Source: Salipaludibacillus aurantiacus
Lineage (GTDB): Bacteria; Bacillota; Bacilli; Bacillales; Salisediminibacteriaceae
DNA length: 64,000 bases
Direction of reading: 5' to 3'
Assembly: GCF_900111295.1 (NCBI RefSeq)
Contig: NZ_FOGT01000003.1
Coordinates: 1 to 64,000, forward strand
Shown: positions 50,978 through 59,555 of the stretch, piece after piece
Layout: every line of letters starts with the position of its first letter
How positions within the stretch are numbered: position 1 is the stretch's first letter
Program-made: the position numbers and the translations under genes
The notes under the pieces: generated by a model
The model's input: the letters and a program-made list of their open reading frames with translations, nothing else
Databases searched by the model: none
Told to the model about the DNA's origin: nothing

Positions 50978-51877
50978 TTATTCTGCTGGCTGGCCCAGTA
51001 ATTCTTCTTTTAACGACGGATTAAATTGACGTTCCTTCAACATACTGATCTCTTTTTTATAAGGAGGCTTTTTGTTCTTTTTATCTGCGCCTACATAAGG
51101 GGTCTCCAAAATTTTTGGAACACTCGAGAATACGTCGTGATAAATAATCCTGTCAATGGCTTCAAAACCGATATGTCCAAAGCCTATATTTTCATGACGG
51201 TCTTTTTTCGCTCCGCACTCATTCTTGCTGTCATTGACATGCAGGACTTTTATGCGGTCCAAACCGATAATTTTATCAAATTCCTCCAAGACCCCATCGA
51301 GATCATCTATAATGTCATAACCTGAGTCGTGAACGTGGCAAGTATCAAAACAGACGGAAAGCTTATGATTATGTGTCACGCCATCTATAATAGCAGCCAG
51401 TTCCTCAAATGACCTGCCGCATTCAGAGCCTTTACCTGCCATTGTTTCAAGGGAAATCTGGACATCCTGTTCAGGGTCCAGCACTTCGTTTAACCCTTCA
51501 ATAATTTTACTGATTCCTTTTTCGGCTCCTGCACTTACATGAGCTCCCGGGTGAAGAACTATTTGCTTAGAGCCGAGAGCTTCTGTCCGGTCAATTTCAC
51601 TTTTTAAAAAATCTACACCAAGCTTAAAAGTTTCCGGTTTGGTCGTATTAGCTATGTTAATTATATAGGGAGCATGGACGACCATATTTGAAATACCATG
51701 TGCTTTCATATGTTCATGTCCAGCTTCAATATTTAAATCCTCAATTGCTTTTCTGCGTGTATTTTGCGGCGCACCTGTATAAATCATAAATGTAGAAGCA
51801 CCGTAGGAAGCCGCTTCTTCACTGGCAGCAAGAAGCATTTTCTTTCCGCTCATAGATACGTGTGATCCTAATAACAT
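50978..51877 (-). CDS. nfo: Endonuclease IV (AP endonuclease)
   Basis: Cuts DNA at abasic sites in base-excision repair. The 299-residue protein has the TIM-barrel AP endonuclease family 2 motifs: [72 protein letters not shown], with all trinuclear-zinc ligands. The B. subtilis orthologue is YqfS. It follows cshB (26-base gap), forming a minus-strand pair as in B. subtilis. AAAGGGGGAAG precedes the ATG. Confidence 0.95.
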   Translation of the reverse strand: MLLGSHVSMSGKKMLLAASEEAASYGASTFMIYTGAPQNTRRKAIEDLNIEAGHEHMKAHGISNMVVHAPYIINIANTTKPETFKLGVDFLKSEIDRTEALGSKQIVLHPGAHVSAGAEKGISKIIEGLNEVLDPEQDVQISLETMAGKGSECGRSFEELAAIIDGVTHNHKLSVCFDTCHVHDSGYDIIDDLDGVLEEFDKIIGLDRIKVLHVNDSKNECGAKKDRHENIGFGHIGFEAIDRIIYHDVFSSVPKILETPYVGADKKNKKPPYKKEISMLKERQFNPSLKEELLGQPAE

Positions 51878-51903
51878 ACCACTTCCCCCTTTCCCTCTGG
51901 CAG

Positions 51904-53202
51904 CTAGCCTTTACGGCGGTTTATTCTTCTTTGCCTTTTCGCCTGTTCTTCCATTTTCTGCTTAAATTTTTTCTTATACCCCGGTTTTACTTTTTTAGGT
52001 TTTTTTAAATTTCCCGGTTTTACGGATTGATCAGAAGAAGTCTTTCGCTGTTGGAAGTTCCGCTTTTCAACTGTCACCCATTCTCCCTTTTTCACTTCTT
52101 TGTATTCAAATGTGATGCCCTGCTTTTCAAGTTTTTCAATGCTTGTCTGATCTGAACGGCCGTAAATTGTGATGGCTGTCCCATCCCATCCGGCACGAGC
52201 CGTTCTCCCTACACGATGGACATAATACTCAAGTTCTTTTGGAATCTCATAATTAATTATATGGCTGACACCTTTAACGTCGATCCCTCTCGCTATAAGG
52301 TCAGTCGCAACAAGGTACTGAATCTCAGCATCCTGAAGCTTTTTAAGTACTTTTTTCCTGTGGCGCGGAGGCATATCGCCATGGATACAGTCGACGTTCA
52401 TTCCTTCTGCCCTCATAACTTCATGAATCTCATCAGCCGTTTCTTTAGTATTAGTAAACACTATCGCAAGAAACGGCTGGAGGGAGGAGGTGATTTTTAA
52501 AAGAATATCTTTTCGATCCCTGTCTCTGTCAGGAACAAGCCAGTGGGCAATATTTTCAGGCGAGGCTCCCGGTGCTTCTACTTCTACTTGTTTTGGATTC
52601 TTCATGTATTTCCTTAGAAACGGTTTAAGTTTTTCAGGAATAGTTGCTGAAAAAACAAGGAGCTGCAACTCGTCACTCATCCGTGAAGCAATCTTGTCCA
52701 CCTCTTCCAGAAAGCCCATGTCCAGCATCTGATCAGCCTCGTCTACAACGAACGCCTTTACAGAAGCCGGTCTTAACGCCTGCTCGTTAAGCATATCCAG
52801 AATACGCCCCGGCGTTCCTATAACGATATGCGGCTGCTGCTGAGCTTTCTCGATCATTCGGAGTCTGTCAGTGCCGCCTACTACTAACTGAGCAGTAATC
52901 AAATCATCACTTTCTTCAGCATATATTTTAAATACTTCATAAAGCTGGAGAGCCAGCTCTCTTGTCGGAGCAGTAATAACAAACTGGGTTGATTTCTTTT
53001 CTGTTTCCACCCTGTCTAAAATTGGGAGTAAAAACGCCAGTGTTTTTCCCGTCCCTGTTTGGGAACGGCCAATCACGTCCTGCCCGTTTTTAATTGAGGG
53101 AATAAGACGTTCCTGGATTTCTGTCGGTAATGAAATACCTTGTTGTTCTAATGTTTGAATTAGAAATGGTTTTAATTGAAAACGTTCAAAATTATGTTTC
53201 AT
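51904..53202 (-). CDS. cshB: DEAD-box RNA helicase CshB
   Basis: A cold-shock RNA helicase acting on mRNA and ribosome assembly. The 432-residue protein carries the Q motif ([19 protein letters not shown]), motif I SQTGTGKT, Ia PTRELALQ, motif II VDEADQ (DEAD), III SAT, IV/V, and [12 protein letters not shown], followed by a strongly basic tail (ending [10 protein letters not shown]) for RNA binding. The ATG at 53202 has AGTAGGAAAAAG before it; the open frame to 53235 is ignored. Order cshB(yqfR)-nfo(yqfS)-yqfT as in B. subtilis. Confidence 0.95.
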   Translation of the reverse strand: MKHNFERFQLKPFLIQTLEQQGISLPTEIQERLIPSIKNGQDVIGRSQTGTGKTLAFLLPILDRVETEKKSTQFVITAPTRELALQLYEVFKIYAEESDDLITAQLVVGGTDRLRMIEKAQQQPHIVIGTPGRILDMLNEQALRPASVKAFVVDEADQMLDMGFLEEVDKIASRMSDELQLLVFSATIPEKLKPFLRKYMKNPKQVEVEAPGASPENIAHWLVPDRDRDRKDILLKITSSLQPFLAIVFTNTKETADEIHEVMRAEGMNVDCIHGDMPPRHRKKVLKKLQDAEIQYLVATDLIARGIDVKGVSHIINYEIPKELEYYVHRVGRTARAGWDGTAITIYGRSDQTSIEKLEKQGITFEYKEVKKGEWVTVEKRNFQQRKTSSDQSVKPGNLKKPKKVKPGYKKKFKQKMEEQAKRQRRINRRKG

Positions 53203-53395
53203 TCTTTTTCCTACTTTCTGTCTTGAGTCTTCCATTATTTTTAATGATGGTTGACGCTAATTATTCATTTTATCATGAAAAATGTATCTTTTGCCAGTTT
53301 ATTTAGCTTGCCTTCCATGATAAGCGCCCATACAATTTCTTCAGCTTTGCATATGACTAAGAAGAGAAGGTCATGTTTGAAAGGATGATCACCAT

Positions 53396-54070
53396 ATGTT
53401 CGGTCCGCGTCCTTTTCCGCCGAATACTATGCAAGCCCCACCTTTTTCATCATTCCCAGCCGGGCCGCCGCCTCATGGGATGGGCCAGTATCCATTTCCT
53501 GCAGCTGGGCAGAGCGGAGGCTTTTTATCAAAATTTTTCGGTGGAAATGCTGCTGTTAATAATGTTACCTCTGCTGTAAACGGGTTATCTTCCGGACAGG
53601 GACTAAATTTAGGTCAAATGCTCGGTATGGTTCAAAATGCGCAAAAAGTGATTAAGACTGTCCAAACGGTCGGTCCCATCGTTCAGCAGTATGGTCCTTT
53701 AATTAAGTCTCTTCCCCAGTTAATGCAAATTTTAAGAACGAGTGAAAGCAGTACTGACAACACTGCCGGTACTGAGGATGACAGTTCTGAAGATGACAAT
53801 TTGTCTGAAATGACAAATGAAAATGAAAGCGAGGAAAATAGCTCAGAAAACGAAGAACAGAACTCAGAGGTAAAAAAGAAGGATTCAAAGACAGAACAGG
53901 ATAGTCGCCCTGCTTCTTCCTCTAAAAAAACAACTGAACCTAAGAGTGTCTCTAAAACCAAAAGAAAAAAAGCAGTCCGCTCTTCCAAAAATCAGCCTCC
54001 CTCTAAAAATAGACGGATAAAAAAAGAGGATAGAACAGATAATATTCCTAAACCAAAGTTATATATTTAA
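53396..54070 (+). CDS. yqfQ: YqfQ/VrrA family protein
   Basis: The product has a proline/phenylalanine-rich N-terminus (1-45: FGPRPFPPNT, PFSSFPAGPPPHG), a conserved hydrophobic helical core (about 45-115, KFFGGNA, QMLGMVQNAQKVIKTVQTVGPIVQQYGPLIKSLPQL) typical of YqfQ (PF14181), and a highly charged, low-complexity tail with Glu/Asp/Ser then Lys/Arg stretches. In B. subtilis the protein is sporulation-related and localises to the spore. GGATGATCACC lies before the ATG. Ends at a strong terminator. Confidence 0.88.
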   Translation: MFGPRPFPPNTMQAPPFSSFPAGPPPHGMGQYPFPAAGQSGGFLSKFFGGNAAVNNVTSAVNGLSSGQGLNLGQMLGMVQNAQKVIKTVQTVGPIVQQYGPLIKSLPQLMQILRTSESSTDNTAGTEDDSSEDDNLSEMTNENESEENSSENEEQNSEVKKKDSKTEQDSRPASSSKKTTEPKSVSKTKRKKAVRSSKNQPPSKNRRIKKEDRTDNIPKPKLYI

Positions 54071-54072
54071 TA

Positions 54073-54100
54073 AAAACCTCTAATTTACCAAGAGGTTTTT
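54073..54100 (+). terminator. Terminator of yqfQ
   Basis: AAAAACCTCT, eight bases, AGAGGTTTTT. Confidence 0.85.
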
Positions 54101-54199
54101 CTCTCATTTCCATTGACTATTTTCTCATATCGTAGTAAAATTTTAAATTTATTTCCATTTGTGCTATACTGGGTATAATATTACTTTGGAGGGATGGCC

Positions 54200-54691
54200 A
54201 TGTTTAATGTGGGAGACACTGTTGTTTACCCGTACCACGGGGCTGGCAAAATAAAGGATATGGAAGAAAAAGATATATTAGGTAAAAAAATGACGTATTA
54301 TGTTGTTTATTTTCCTTTAAACCACGTCACTTTAATGCTTCCGGAAAACCGCATCGGGGAATCCGGACTGCGTAAAACAATTGCCATGGAGCAGCTGGAA
54401 GAGGTAGCAAATGCTCTTAAAGCCTGCGAAGCTCCCGTAAAAAAAGAAGCAGCAAGACCATACTCTAAAGAAAATGAAACCCTGCTTAAAACAGGATGCA
54501 TTTTGGATGCCTGCAGTGTGATCGCTAATCTGACTTCAAAAAAAGGAGCCAGAAATAACGGGCTTCATATGGAAGACAGGAAAAATTTAGACCGTGCAAA
54601 ACAATTTATTATCAGTGAACTTATGTTAGTTAAAGAGATGTCAGAAGATGAAGCTTTGAGCTTTATCGATGAGCATGCTGAGGCTACATAA
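54200..54691 (+). CDS. CarD/CdnL-family RNA polymerase-binding regulator
   Basis: A 163-residue protein with an N-terminal CarD/TRCF RNAP-interaction domain ([35 protein letters not shown]) and a helical C-terminal half. CdnL/CarD proteins bind the RNA polymerase beta subunit and stabilise open promoter complexes. GGAGGG directly abuts the first ATG (54194), so the second ATG at 54200 (6-base spacing) is preferred. B. subtilis has a remote relative (YdeB). It sits as an insertion between yqfQ and ispH with its own terminator. Confidence 0.85.
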   Translation: MFNVGDTVVYPYHGAGKIKDMEEKDILGKKMTYYVVYFPLNHVTLMLPENRIGESGLRKTIAMEQLEEVANALKACEAPVKKEAARPYSKENETLLKTGCILDACSVIANLTSKKGARNNGLHMEDRKNLDRAKQFIISELMLVKEMSEDEALSFIDEHAEAT

Positions 54692-54706
54692 ACAGCCGTC
54701 AAATTC

Positions 54707-54738
54707 TGCGGATGCCTTTAAGGGTATCCGTTTTTGCG
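54707..54738 (+). terminator. Terminator of the CarD-family gene
   Basis: GCGGATGCC, five bases, GGGTATCCG then TTTTTGCG. Confidence 0.8.
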
Positions 54739-54760
54739 TGTCAAAGATAAAGTTTATACC

Positions 54761-54806
54761 GGCGGCTGTTCATTTGTTTGTCACAGCCGCCCATAGCCTT
54801 TATAAT
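54761..54806 (+). promoter_or_regulatory. SigmaA promoter of ispH overlapping a 9-base dyad
   Basis: TTGTCA (54778-54783), 17 bases, TATAAT (54801-54806). A perfect inverted repeat GGCGGCTGT (54761-54769)/ACAGCCGCC (54783-54791) brackets the -35 and its spacer, a layout expected of a repressor operator. The start codon is 82 bases downstream. Confidence 0.7.
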
Positions 54807-54887
54807 AAATATGTGTCTCATGTGAGAATAAGCAGAATAATAGTTAAGACACTGTATGAGGCTGATTCGTTTACCAAGGAGGATTCC

Positions 54888-55853
54888 ATGGAAGTAATGA
54901 AGATTTCACCAAGAGGATATTGTTATGGGGTTGTAGACGCAATGGTTATGGCTAAGCAGGCAGCTGCCAACCTTGAATTGCCCCGGCCGATATATATATT
55001 AGGCATGATCGTTCATAATAAACACGTAACAGATGCTTTTGAAGAAGAAGGCATCATTACACTTGACGGACCAAACAGACTGGAAATTCTTAAACAAGTC
55101 GATAAAGGGACAGTGATATTTACAGCTCACGGGGTCTCACCTGAAGTCAGGGCTCTTGCAAAAGAAAAAGGACTTACCACAGTGGATGCCACGTGCCCTG
55201 ATGTAAATGTGACCCATGACCTGATCAGGGACAAAAAAGATGAAGGATATGAATTCATCTATGTCGGCAAAAGCGGACATCCTGAACCTGAAGGGGCAAT
55301 TGGCGTTGCTCCTGATATTGTTCACCTTGTAGAGTCAGAAAAAGATGTTGATAGCCTGGAACTTAAAAGCGATAAAATACTCATTACGAATCAGACCACA
55401 ATGAGTCAATGGGATGTTTCCCATATAATTAATGCAGCTTTAAAGAAATACCCTAAATCAGAAGTTCATAATGAGATTTGCATGGCTACACAAGTGCGTC
55501 AGGAAGCAGTAGCCGAACAGGCCGGCGAAGCTGACCTTCTGATTGTTGTAGGAGACCCTAAAAGTAATAACTCTAACCGGTTAGCGCAGGTCTCTAAAGA
55601 AATCACAGGTACACCAGCCTATCGCATAAGCAATGTTAATGAATTAAACCTGGAATGGCTGAAAGGCATCAATAAAGTGGCGGTCACATCAGGTGCAAGC
55701 ACCCCTACTATTGTTACAAAAGAAGTTATCGCGTTCTTAGAAAAATTTGATGAAGATGATCCACACACGTGGGATACTACAAGCAGTGTGAAACTGACAA
55801 AGATTCTCCCGAAAGTTAAAAAGAAAAAAACGGAGAGTAAGAGCTTCAGCTAA
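54888..55853 (+). CDS. ispH: 4-hydroxy-3-methylbut-2-enyl diphosphate reductase IspH
   Basis: The last enzyme of the MEP isoprenoid pathway, making IPP and DMAPP with a [4Fe-4S] cluster. Cluster cysteines are C12 (PRGYCYGV), C103 (DATCPDV) and C198 (EICMATQ), as in the family. The start ATG at 54888 is set by AAGGAGGATTCC; the frame further upstream (to 54669) runs through the promoter and the CarD gene. 321 residues, with a Lys-rich tail. B. subtilis orthologue YqfP. A hairpin (AGCTAAT-GGG/CCC-ATTAGCT) follows the stop. Confidence 0.95.
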   Translation: MEVMKISPRGYCYGVVDAMVMAKQAAANLELPRPIYILGMIVHNKHVTDAFEEEGIITLDGPNRLEILKQVDKGTVIFTAHGVSPEVRALAKEKGLTTVDATCPDVNVTHDLIRDKKDEGYEFIYVGKSGHPEPEGAIGVAPDIVHLVESEKDVDSLELKSDKILITNQTTMSQWDVSHIINAALKKYPKSEVHNEICMATQVRQEAVAEQAGEADLLIVVGDPKSNNSNRLAQVSKEITGTPAYRISNVNELNLEWLKGINKVAVTSGASTPTIVTKEVIAFLEKFDEDDPHTWDTTSSVKLTKILPKVKKKKTESKSFS

Positions 55854-55887
55854 TCGGGCTGTTCCCAATTAGCTTACAAAAAAGAAT

Positions 55888-56120
55888 GAGGCTGGGACAA
55901 AACCCAGTGAATAAGAATGGCCCTCACTTATGTGAGAGCCATTTTTTTATATCTCATATTATTAATGGAGGTTGTATGTCAAAAAATACACTCGCTTGCC
56001 GCGGGCAAGGCTTCAGCTAATCGGGGAAGAACACCCCGATGGATCTTCAGCCCTTGCTTTTCCCGCAGGCGTCTCGTAATTTTTGACAACCAACGGGTTT
56101 GAAACAAAACTCATTTAAAA
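55888..56120 (+). repeat. Dispersed intergenic repeat, copy 2
   Basis: Begins GAGGCTGGGACAAAACCCAGTG, then a hairpin AATGGCCCTCAC/GTGAGAGCCATT with a T run (terminator-like), GGTTGTATGTCAAAAAATACACTCGCTTG-type segment, a GC-rich middle with CGGGG/CCCCG and CCGCGGGCAAGG/CCTTGC pieces, then TTTTTGACAA and GGGTTTGAAACAA, CATTTAAAA. The order and flanks match copy 1 at 2703-2885. The 16 bases GCTTCAGCTAATCGGG occur both at the ispH stop (55844-55859) and inside it (56010-56025). Confidence 0.7.
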
Positions 56121-56133
56121 GAATGTACACAAA

Positions 56134-56220
56134 AAGGATACCTTCTGATAAAGTTAGAGTCACCACAACCAAACAGAATCGGAAGTATCCTTATGTTTAA
56201 AGATTATAACATGTTATATT
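56134..56220 (+). mobile_element. Remnant of an IS1182-type insertion sequence (5' end)
   Basis: A dyad AAGGATAC (56134-56141)/GTATCCTT (56185-56192) lies immediately before an ATG at 56193 that starts MFKDYNM, the start typical of IS1182-family transposases in Bacillus, which also carry a hairpin over their ribosome site. After seven codons the frame runs into unrelated AT-rich sequence and stops. This is a decayed left end; the remainder is deleted. Confidence 0.55.
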
Positions 56221-56268
56221 TTAATTTACAAAATTAAAAATGTTAATTTCTTTGAAAGGCCAGCTTCT

Positions 56269-57387
56269 TTACATAAACCGGAACGGGTCAGTATGAACAG
56301 TTGAAACAAGAACCTCTGTACTGTAATTGTTTTTATCAACAAACTCTTTAATTTTTCTTCGGACGCCTTCTTTCATTATTTTTTCAACGTTATGGCCTGG
56401 GTCAACCATTGCCAATCCTTCCATCATAGCGTCATGAGCCACATGATAATATAAGTCGCCCGTCACATATACATCTGCTCCTTTAAAGAGCGCAGCAGAT
56501 GTATATTTATTACCGTCTCCTCCAAGAACCGCTACCTTTTTTACCTGGCGGTCTCTTTCTCCAACTACGCGCACACCTTTAACATCAAAGGCTTTTTTTA
56601 TTCTTTGTACAAAGTCATCAAGTGACAGAGCTTGTTCCAGGTAACCAACTCTTCCTAAACCATGTACTTTACCTGGAGAGGCCATTTCATAAAGATCATA
56701 CGCGACTTCTTCATAAGGATGAGCTTTTTTCATAGCGTTCAGGACTTTCTTTTCAATACTTTCATGAAAAACACTCTCAATTTTCACTTCATCTACGTAT
56801 TCCATTTCACCTTGCTCCCCAATAAATGGATCCGCTCCATCTCCAGGCTTAAAAGCGCCCATTCCTTTTGAATTGAAACTGCAATGACTGTAATTTCCAA
56901 TATGACCCGCCCCTGCTTCTCCTATAGCTTCACGCACATCCGCGGCCTGGGCCTCAGGAACAAAGACAACGAGCTTTTTTAAAGGGTCATTCACCGTCTC
57001 CACCAGTACATCAACATCCTGCAAACCGATAGCTTCTGCCATCATGTCATTTACCCCTCCCGGAGCGACATCAAGATTCGTATGGGCTGCATAAACGGTT
57101 ATGTCATGCTTAATCAGCTTTTCAATCGTACGGCCGTATGTGGAGTCTGTTCTTAGTGCCTTTATAGGCTTAAAAATAATAGGATGGTGAGCGATAATTA
57201 AATCAACCTCTTTTTCTATCGCCTCATCAACGACCGGCTCCAGCACATCCAGAGCTACCATCACTTTACTTACTTTTTTATTTAAAGTTCCTATCTGTAA
57301 GCCGATTTTATCTCCCTCGACAGCATAAGACTTAGGGGAAAATTGTTCAAAAGACTGTATAATCGTTTGACCGTTTGCTGGTTTCAT
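56269..57387 (-). CDS. yqfO: NIF3/DUF34-family protein YqfO
   Basis: A 372-residue protein: a DUF34/NIF3 fold (PF01784) with a di-metal site (AHHPIIFK, HTNLDVAPGGVN, GGDGNKYTS, TGDLYYHVAHDAMMEG) interrupted in the middle (about 130-235) by a PII/CutA-like domain, as in other Firmicute YqfO. Suggested to bind or hydrolyse a cofactor-like dinucleotide; function not settled. The ATG overlaps the trmK stop (TAATG), so they are coupled, as in B. subtilis (yqfN-yqfO). Confidence 0.93.
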   Translation of the reverse strand: MKPANGQTIIQSFEQFSPKSYAVEGDKIGLQIGTLNKKVSKVMVALDVLEPVVDEAIEKEVDLIIAHHPIIFKPIKALRTDSTYGRTIEKLIKHDITVYAAHTNLDVAPGGVNDMMAEAIGLQDVDVLVETVNDPLKKLVVFVPEAQAADVREAIGEAGAGHIGNYSHCSFNSKGMGAFKPGDGADPFIGEQGEMEYVDEVKIESVFHESIEKKVLNAMKKAHPYEEVAYDLYEMASPGKVHGLGRVGYLEQALSLDDFVQRIKKAFDVKGVRVVGERDRQVKKVAVLGGDGNKYTSAALFKGADVYVTGDLYYHVAHDAMMEGLAMVDPGHNVEKIMKEGVRRKIKEFVDKNNYSTEVLVSTVHTDPFRFM

Positions 57388-58103
57388 TAAGCTAATTCCT
57401 CCTTCAGCCAGGTTATTTTCATTTTGATATCCTGCTTTTTCTCTCTTAACCCCGGGCGGGTTACTGCTGTTTCCAATTGTTTATCAATTTTCTCTAGTTG
57501 AGCTAATTCCCTTTTCCACTTCTTTTCAAAAGCAGAGTTTTTATTCTTTAAAAGGCAAGGACCCATCCACAGTTCCTTTTCCAGCATCGAGCTGTAATTT
57601 TTGCGAGCGTTTCCTTTCTCGGCAACTGCAATTTCATAAACATGGTCGTCCTCTTCAAGAATCGCTTCGTCAACCAGGTTCCATCCGTTGTCAAAGAGCC
57701 ATTTTCGTACATGATCAGAAGCGACATTCGGCTGCAAAACCAGCCTGTTTACTCCTTTGAGCAGCTCTTTGTCTTTATCAAGGATTGAAGCTATTAAAGG
57801 TCCGCCCATCCCTGCGATTACTACTGTGTCAACGCTCTCTCCTTCCAGGACAGCTAACCCGCTCCCCAGTTTTGCCTTTATTTTATCATTTAAATTGTGT
57901 TTTATGATTTGTTCCCGGGCTGATGAGAGCGGCCCCTCATTGACATCACCTGCTATTACAAAAGGGCTCTTTCCTGTGTCTGTTAAATATACAGGCAAAT
58001 AACCATGGTCAGATCCTATATCGGCCACCACGGCTCCTTCTTTTATAAATTGACTCACTTTTTCTAATCGTTTTGATAATTTATCTTTTTTCATCGTTTT
58101 CAC
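57387..58103 (-). CDS. trmK: tRNA (adenine(22)-N(1))-methyltransferase TrmK
   Basis: TrmK (YqfN) methylates A22 in the D-loop of several tRNAs. The 238-residue protein has the SAM-binding start VVADIGSDHGYLPVYL, AGDVNEGPL, DTVVIAGMGG and the catalytic-region LQPNVASDHVRKWL, with a coiled-coil helical C-terminal domain. It is directly upstream of and overlapping yqfO. cccA lies 60 bases further upstream behind its own terminator. Confidence 0.93.
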   Translation of the reverse strand: MKTMKKDKLSKRLEKVSQFIKEGAVVADIGSDHGYLPVYLTDTGKSPFVIAGDVNEGPLSSAREQIIKHNLNDKIKAKLGSGLAVLEGESVDTVVIAGMGGPLIASILDKDKELLKGVNRLVLQPNVASDHVRKWLFDNGWNLVDEAILEEDDHVYEIAVAEKGNARKNYSSMLEKELWMGPCLLKNKNSAFEKKWKRELAQLEKIDKQLETAVTRPGLREKKQDIKMKITWLKEELA

Positions 58104-58129
58104 CTGTATTTCTATTTCAATATATTAGA

Positions 58130-58157
58130 AAGAGAAGGATACACGATCCTTCTCTTC
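58130..58157 (-). terminator. Terminator of cccA
   Basis: AGAGAAGGAT, five bases, ATCCTTCTCT, then TTCTAATAT on the minus strand; about 10 bases after the cccA stop. Confidence 0.8.
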
Positions 58158-58164
58158 GTAAGTA

Positions 58165-58533
58165 TTATTGATTTTCTGATAAGATATACTCTGCAACTGC
58201 TTCGGCATCTTCGCCTGTAACCAGATCTGCTGGCATACTTCCAGGTCCTTCTGAGATAGCCGACAGAATATCCTCTTCTGAATGTCCTCCGCTATCTAAA
58301 GCAGGTCCTGATGCACCTTCAAGGTCACCGCCGTGACAAGATGCACAGTTTTGCTGATAGACGCTTTCACCTAATTCAATAGGATCGTCAAACTCCTGCT
58401 CTTCCTCATTCTCTTCCCCATTCTCTGTAGCGGTGTCTGGACCAATATTAACACCGACAAAGGATAAAATGATAATTAAGCCAATCCCCAAGATGGCTGT
58501 TAGAGCAAAAGGGTAAAGGGGTTTTCCTCTCAT
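58165..58533 (-). CDS. cccA: Cytochrome c-550, membrane-anchored
   Basis: A 122-residue class I cytochrome c: a membrane anchor (about 8-29), a strongly acidic linker (about 35-50, rich in Glu) and a haem domain with CASCH (C63, C66, H67) and axial methionine M100 (GPGSM). It carries electrons to the terminal oxidase on the outside of the membrane. The very acidic linker resembles cytochromes c of alkaliphilic Bacillus, proposed to retain protons. In B. subtilis cccA is also next to trmK and sigA. AGGGAGGTA precedes the ATG. Confidence 0.92.
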   Translation of the reverse strand: MRGKPLYPFALTAILGIGLIIILSFVGVNIGPDTATENGEENEEEQEFDDPIELGESVYQQNCASCHGGDLEGASGPALDSGGHSEEDILSAISEGPGSMPADLVTGEDAEAVAEYILSENQ

Positions 58534-58658
58534 CTTTATGTACCTCCCTTATCATTTCTCTAGATGGTATCCCCAACGTATTTTAAAGCTCTATTACATT
58601 GTATATGAAAATCAATTAATAGAAAAGGAAAATATATGCGGTTTCAACTGATCTTTTT

Positions 58659-59381
58659 TTACTTATTTTTTAAAAGCTCAGTCATTAACCTGGGATCATT
58701 TGTAATGATTCCATCCGCATTTAAGCGGGCACACCTTTTCGCATCTCTTTCCCTGTGTACGTTATAAGCACGGACAGGCAGTCCTTTTTTAGTCCATTTA
58801 CGGTAATACCTCGAGGCCTGAAAATTATGCCGGATATGGATTGCATCCGCCTTAACTTTTTTAGCGTAGGACACTGCCCTGAAAACAGGGACTTTTGTAA
58901 GAAAAGCTGTTTGAATATCAGGATTCTGCCTTTTGACCTCACTTAAGTAAGAATGGTGAAAAGAAGAAATGATAGTCCTGTGAGCGACTTTGTATTTTTT
59001 AATTTCATTTAAACAGCTTTTAACAAAGTGTTCCGGTAATGCAGTCTGCTGTTTCAGCTCAACGTGTAAATCAAAAGTAAAATTAGCGGCCCACTCAAGC
59101 ACTTCAGTAAAAGAAGGGATTTTCTCTCCGCGGAACTGTTCTTGAAAAAAGCTTCCTGCATCAAATTGTTTTAATTCTTTTAAAGTAAATTCCCTCACCG
59201 GTCCGCGTCCATTTGTTGTACGGTCAATTGTTGGATCATGAATAACCACAGGGATCTTGTCTTTTGTCCATTGCAAATCAAATTCAATACCATCTATAGG
59301 GTAAGTCGATGCTGAAATAAAAGATGCCATAGTATTTTCCGGGGTATAACGTTTGTTTCCCCGGTGGGCGATAATTTTCAT
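58659..59381 (-). CDS. Glycerophosphodiester phosphodiesterase (GDPD family)
   Basis: Hydrolyses glycerophosphodiesters to glycerol-3-phosphate and an alcohol. The 240-residue protein has the GDPD signatures: HRGNKRYTPENT (catalytic His), GIEFDLQWTKD, VIHD-x-TIDRTTNG, and C-terminal NADGIITNDP. No signal peptide, so it is cytosolic, unlike secreted GlpQ. Its product is the substrate of GlpABC encoded just upstream (160-base gap) on the same strand, which makes a functional pair likely. The terminator of glpC lies between them, so transcription may be partly separate. GGAGAATAAG lies before the ATG. Confidence 0.9.
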   Translation of the reverse strand: MKIIAHRGNKRYTPENTMASFISASTYPIDGIEFDLQWTKDKIPVVIHDPTIDRTTNGRGPVREFTLKELKQFDAGSFFQEQFRGEKIPSFTEVLEWAANFTFDLHVELKQQTALPEHFVKSCLNEIKKYKVAHRTIISSFHHSYLSEVKRQNPDIQTAFLTKVPVFRAVSYAKKVKADAIHIRHNFQASRYYRKWTKKGLPVRAYNVHRERDAKRCARLNADGIITNDPRLMTELLKNK

Positions 59382-59530
59382 ACTTATTCTCCTCGTCTTC
59401 CCGCTTTATATACCGGGTTGTATCAGAGCGGTTAATAAAGAGCCCTTGTTCTGCCGACTGTATATAAATAATGGTAACGGAAACGCCAACCGCTGACAAT
59501 CCATATCACAATATAGATGTACAGTAAAAA

Positions 59531-59555
59531 AAAGACCAGCTTATAAGCGGTCTTT
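59531..59555 (-). terminator. Terminator of the glpABC operon
   Basis: AAAGACC, eleven bases, GGTCTTT with T run on the minus strand; overlaps the last codons of glpC. Confidence 0.7.

Noticed and set aside
54669-54887. N-terminal extension of IspH by 73 codons
   Set aside because: It covers the CarD terminator and ispH promoter; the ATG at 54888 has a perfect ribosome site and matches family length.
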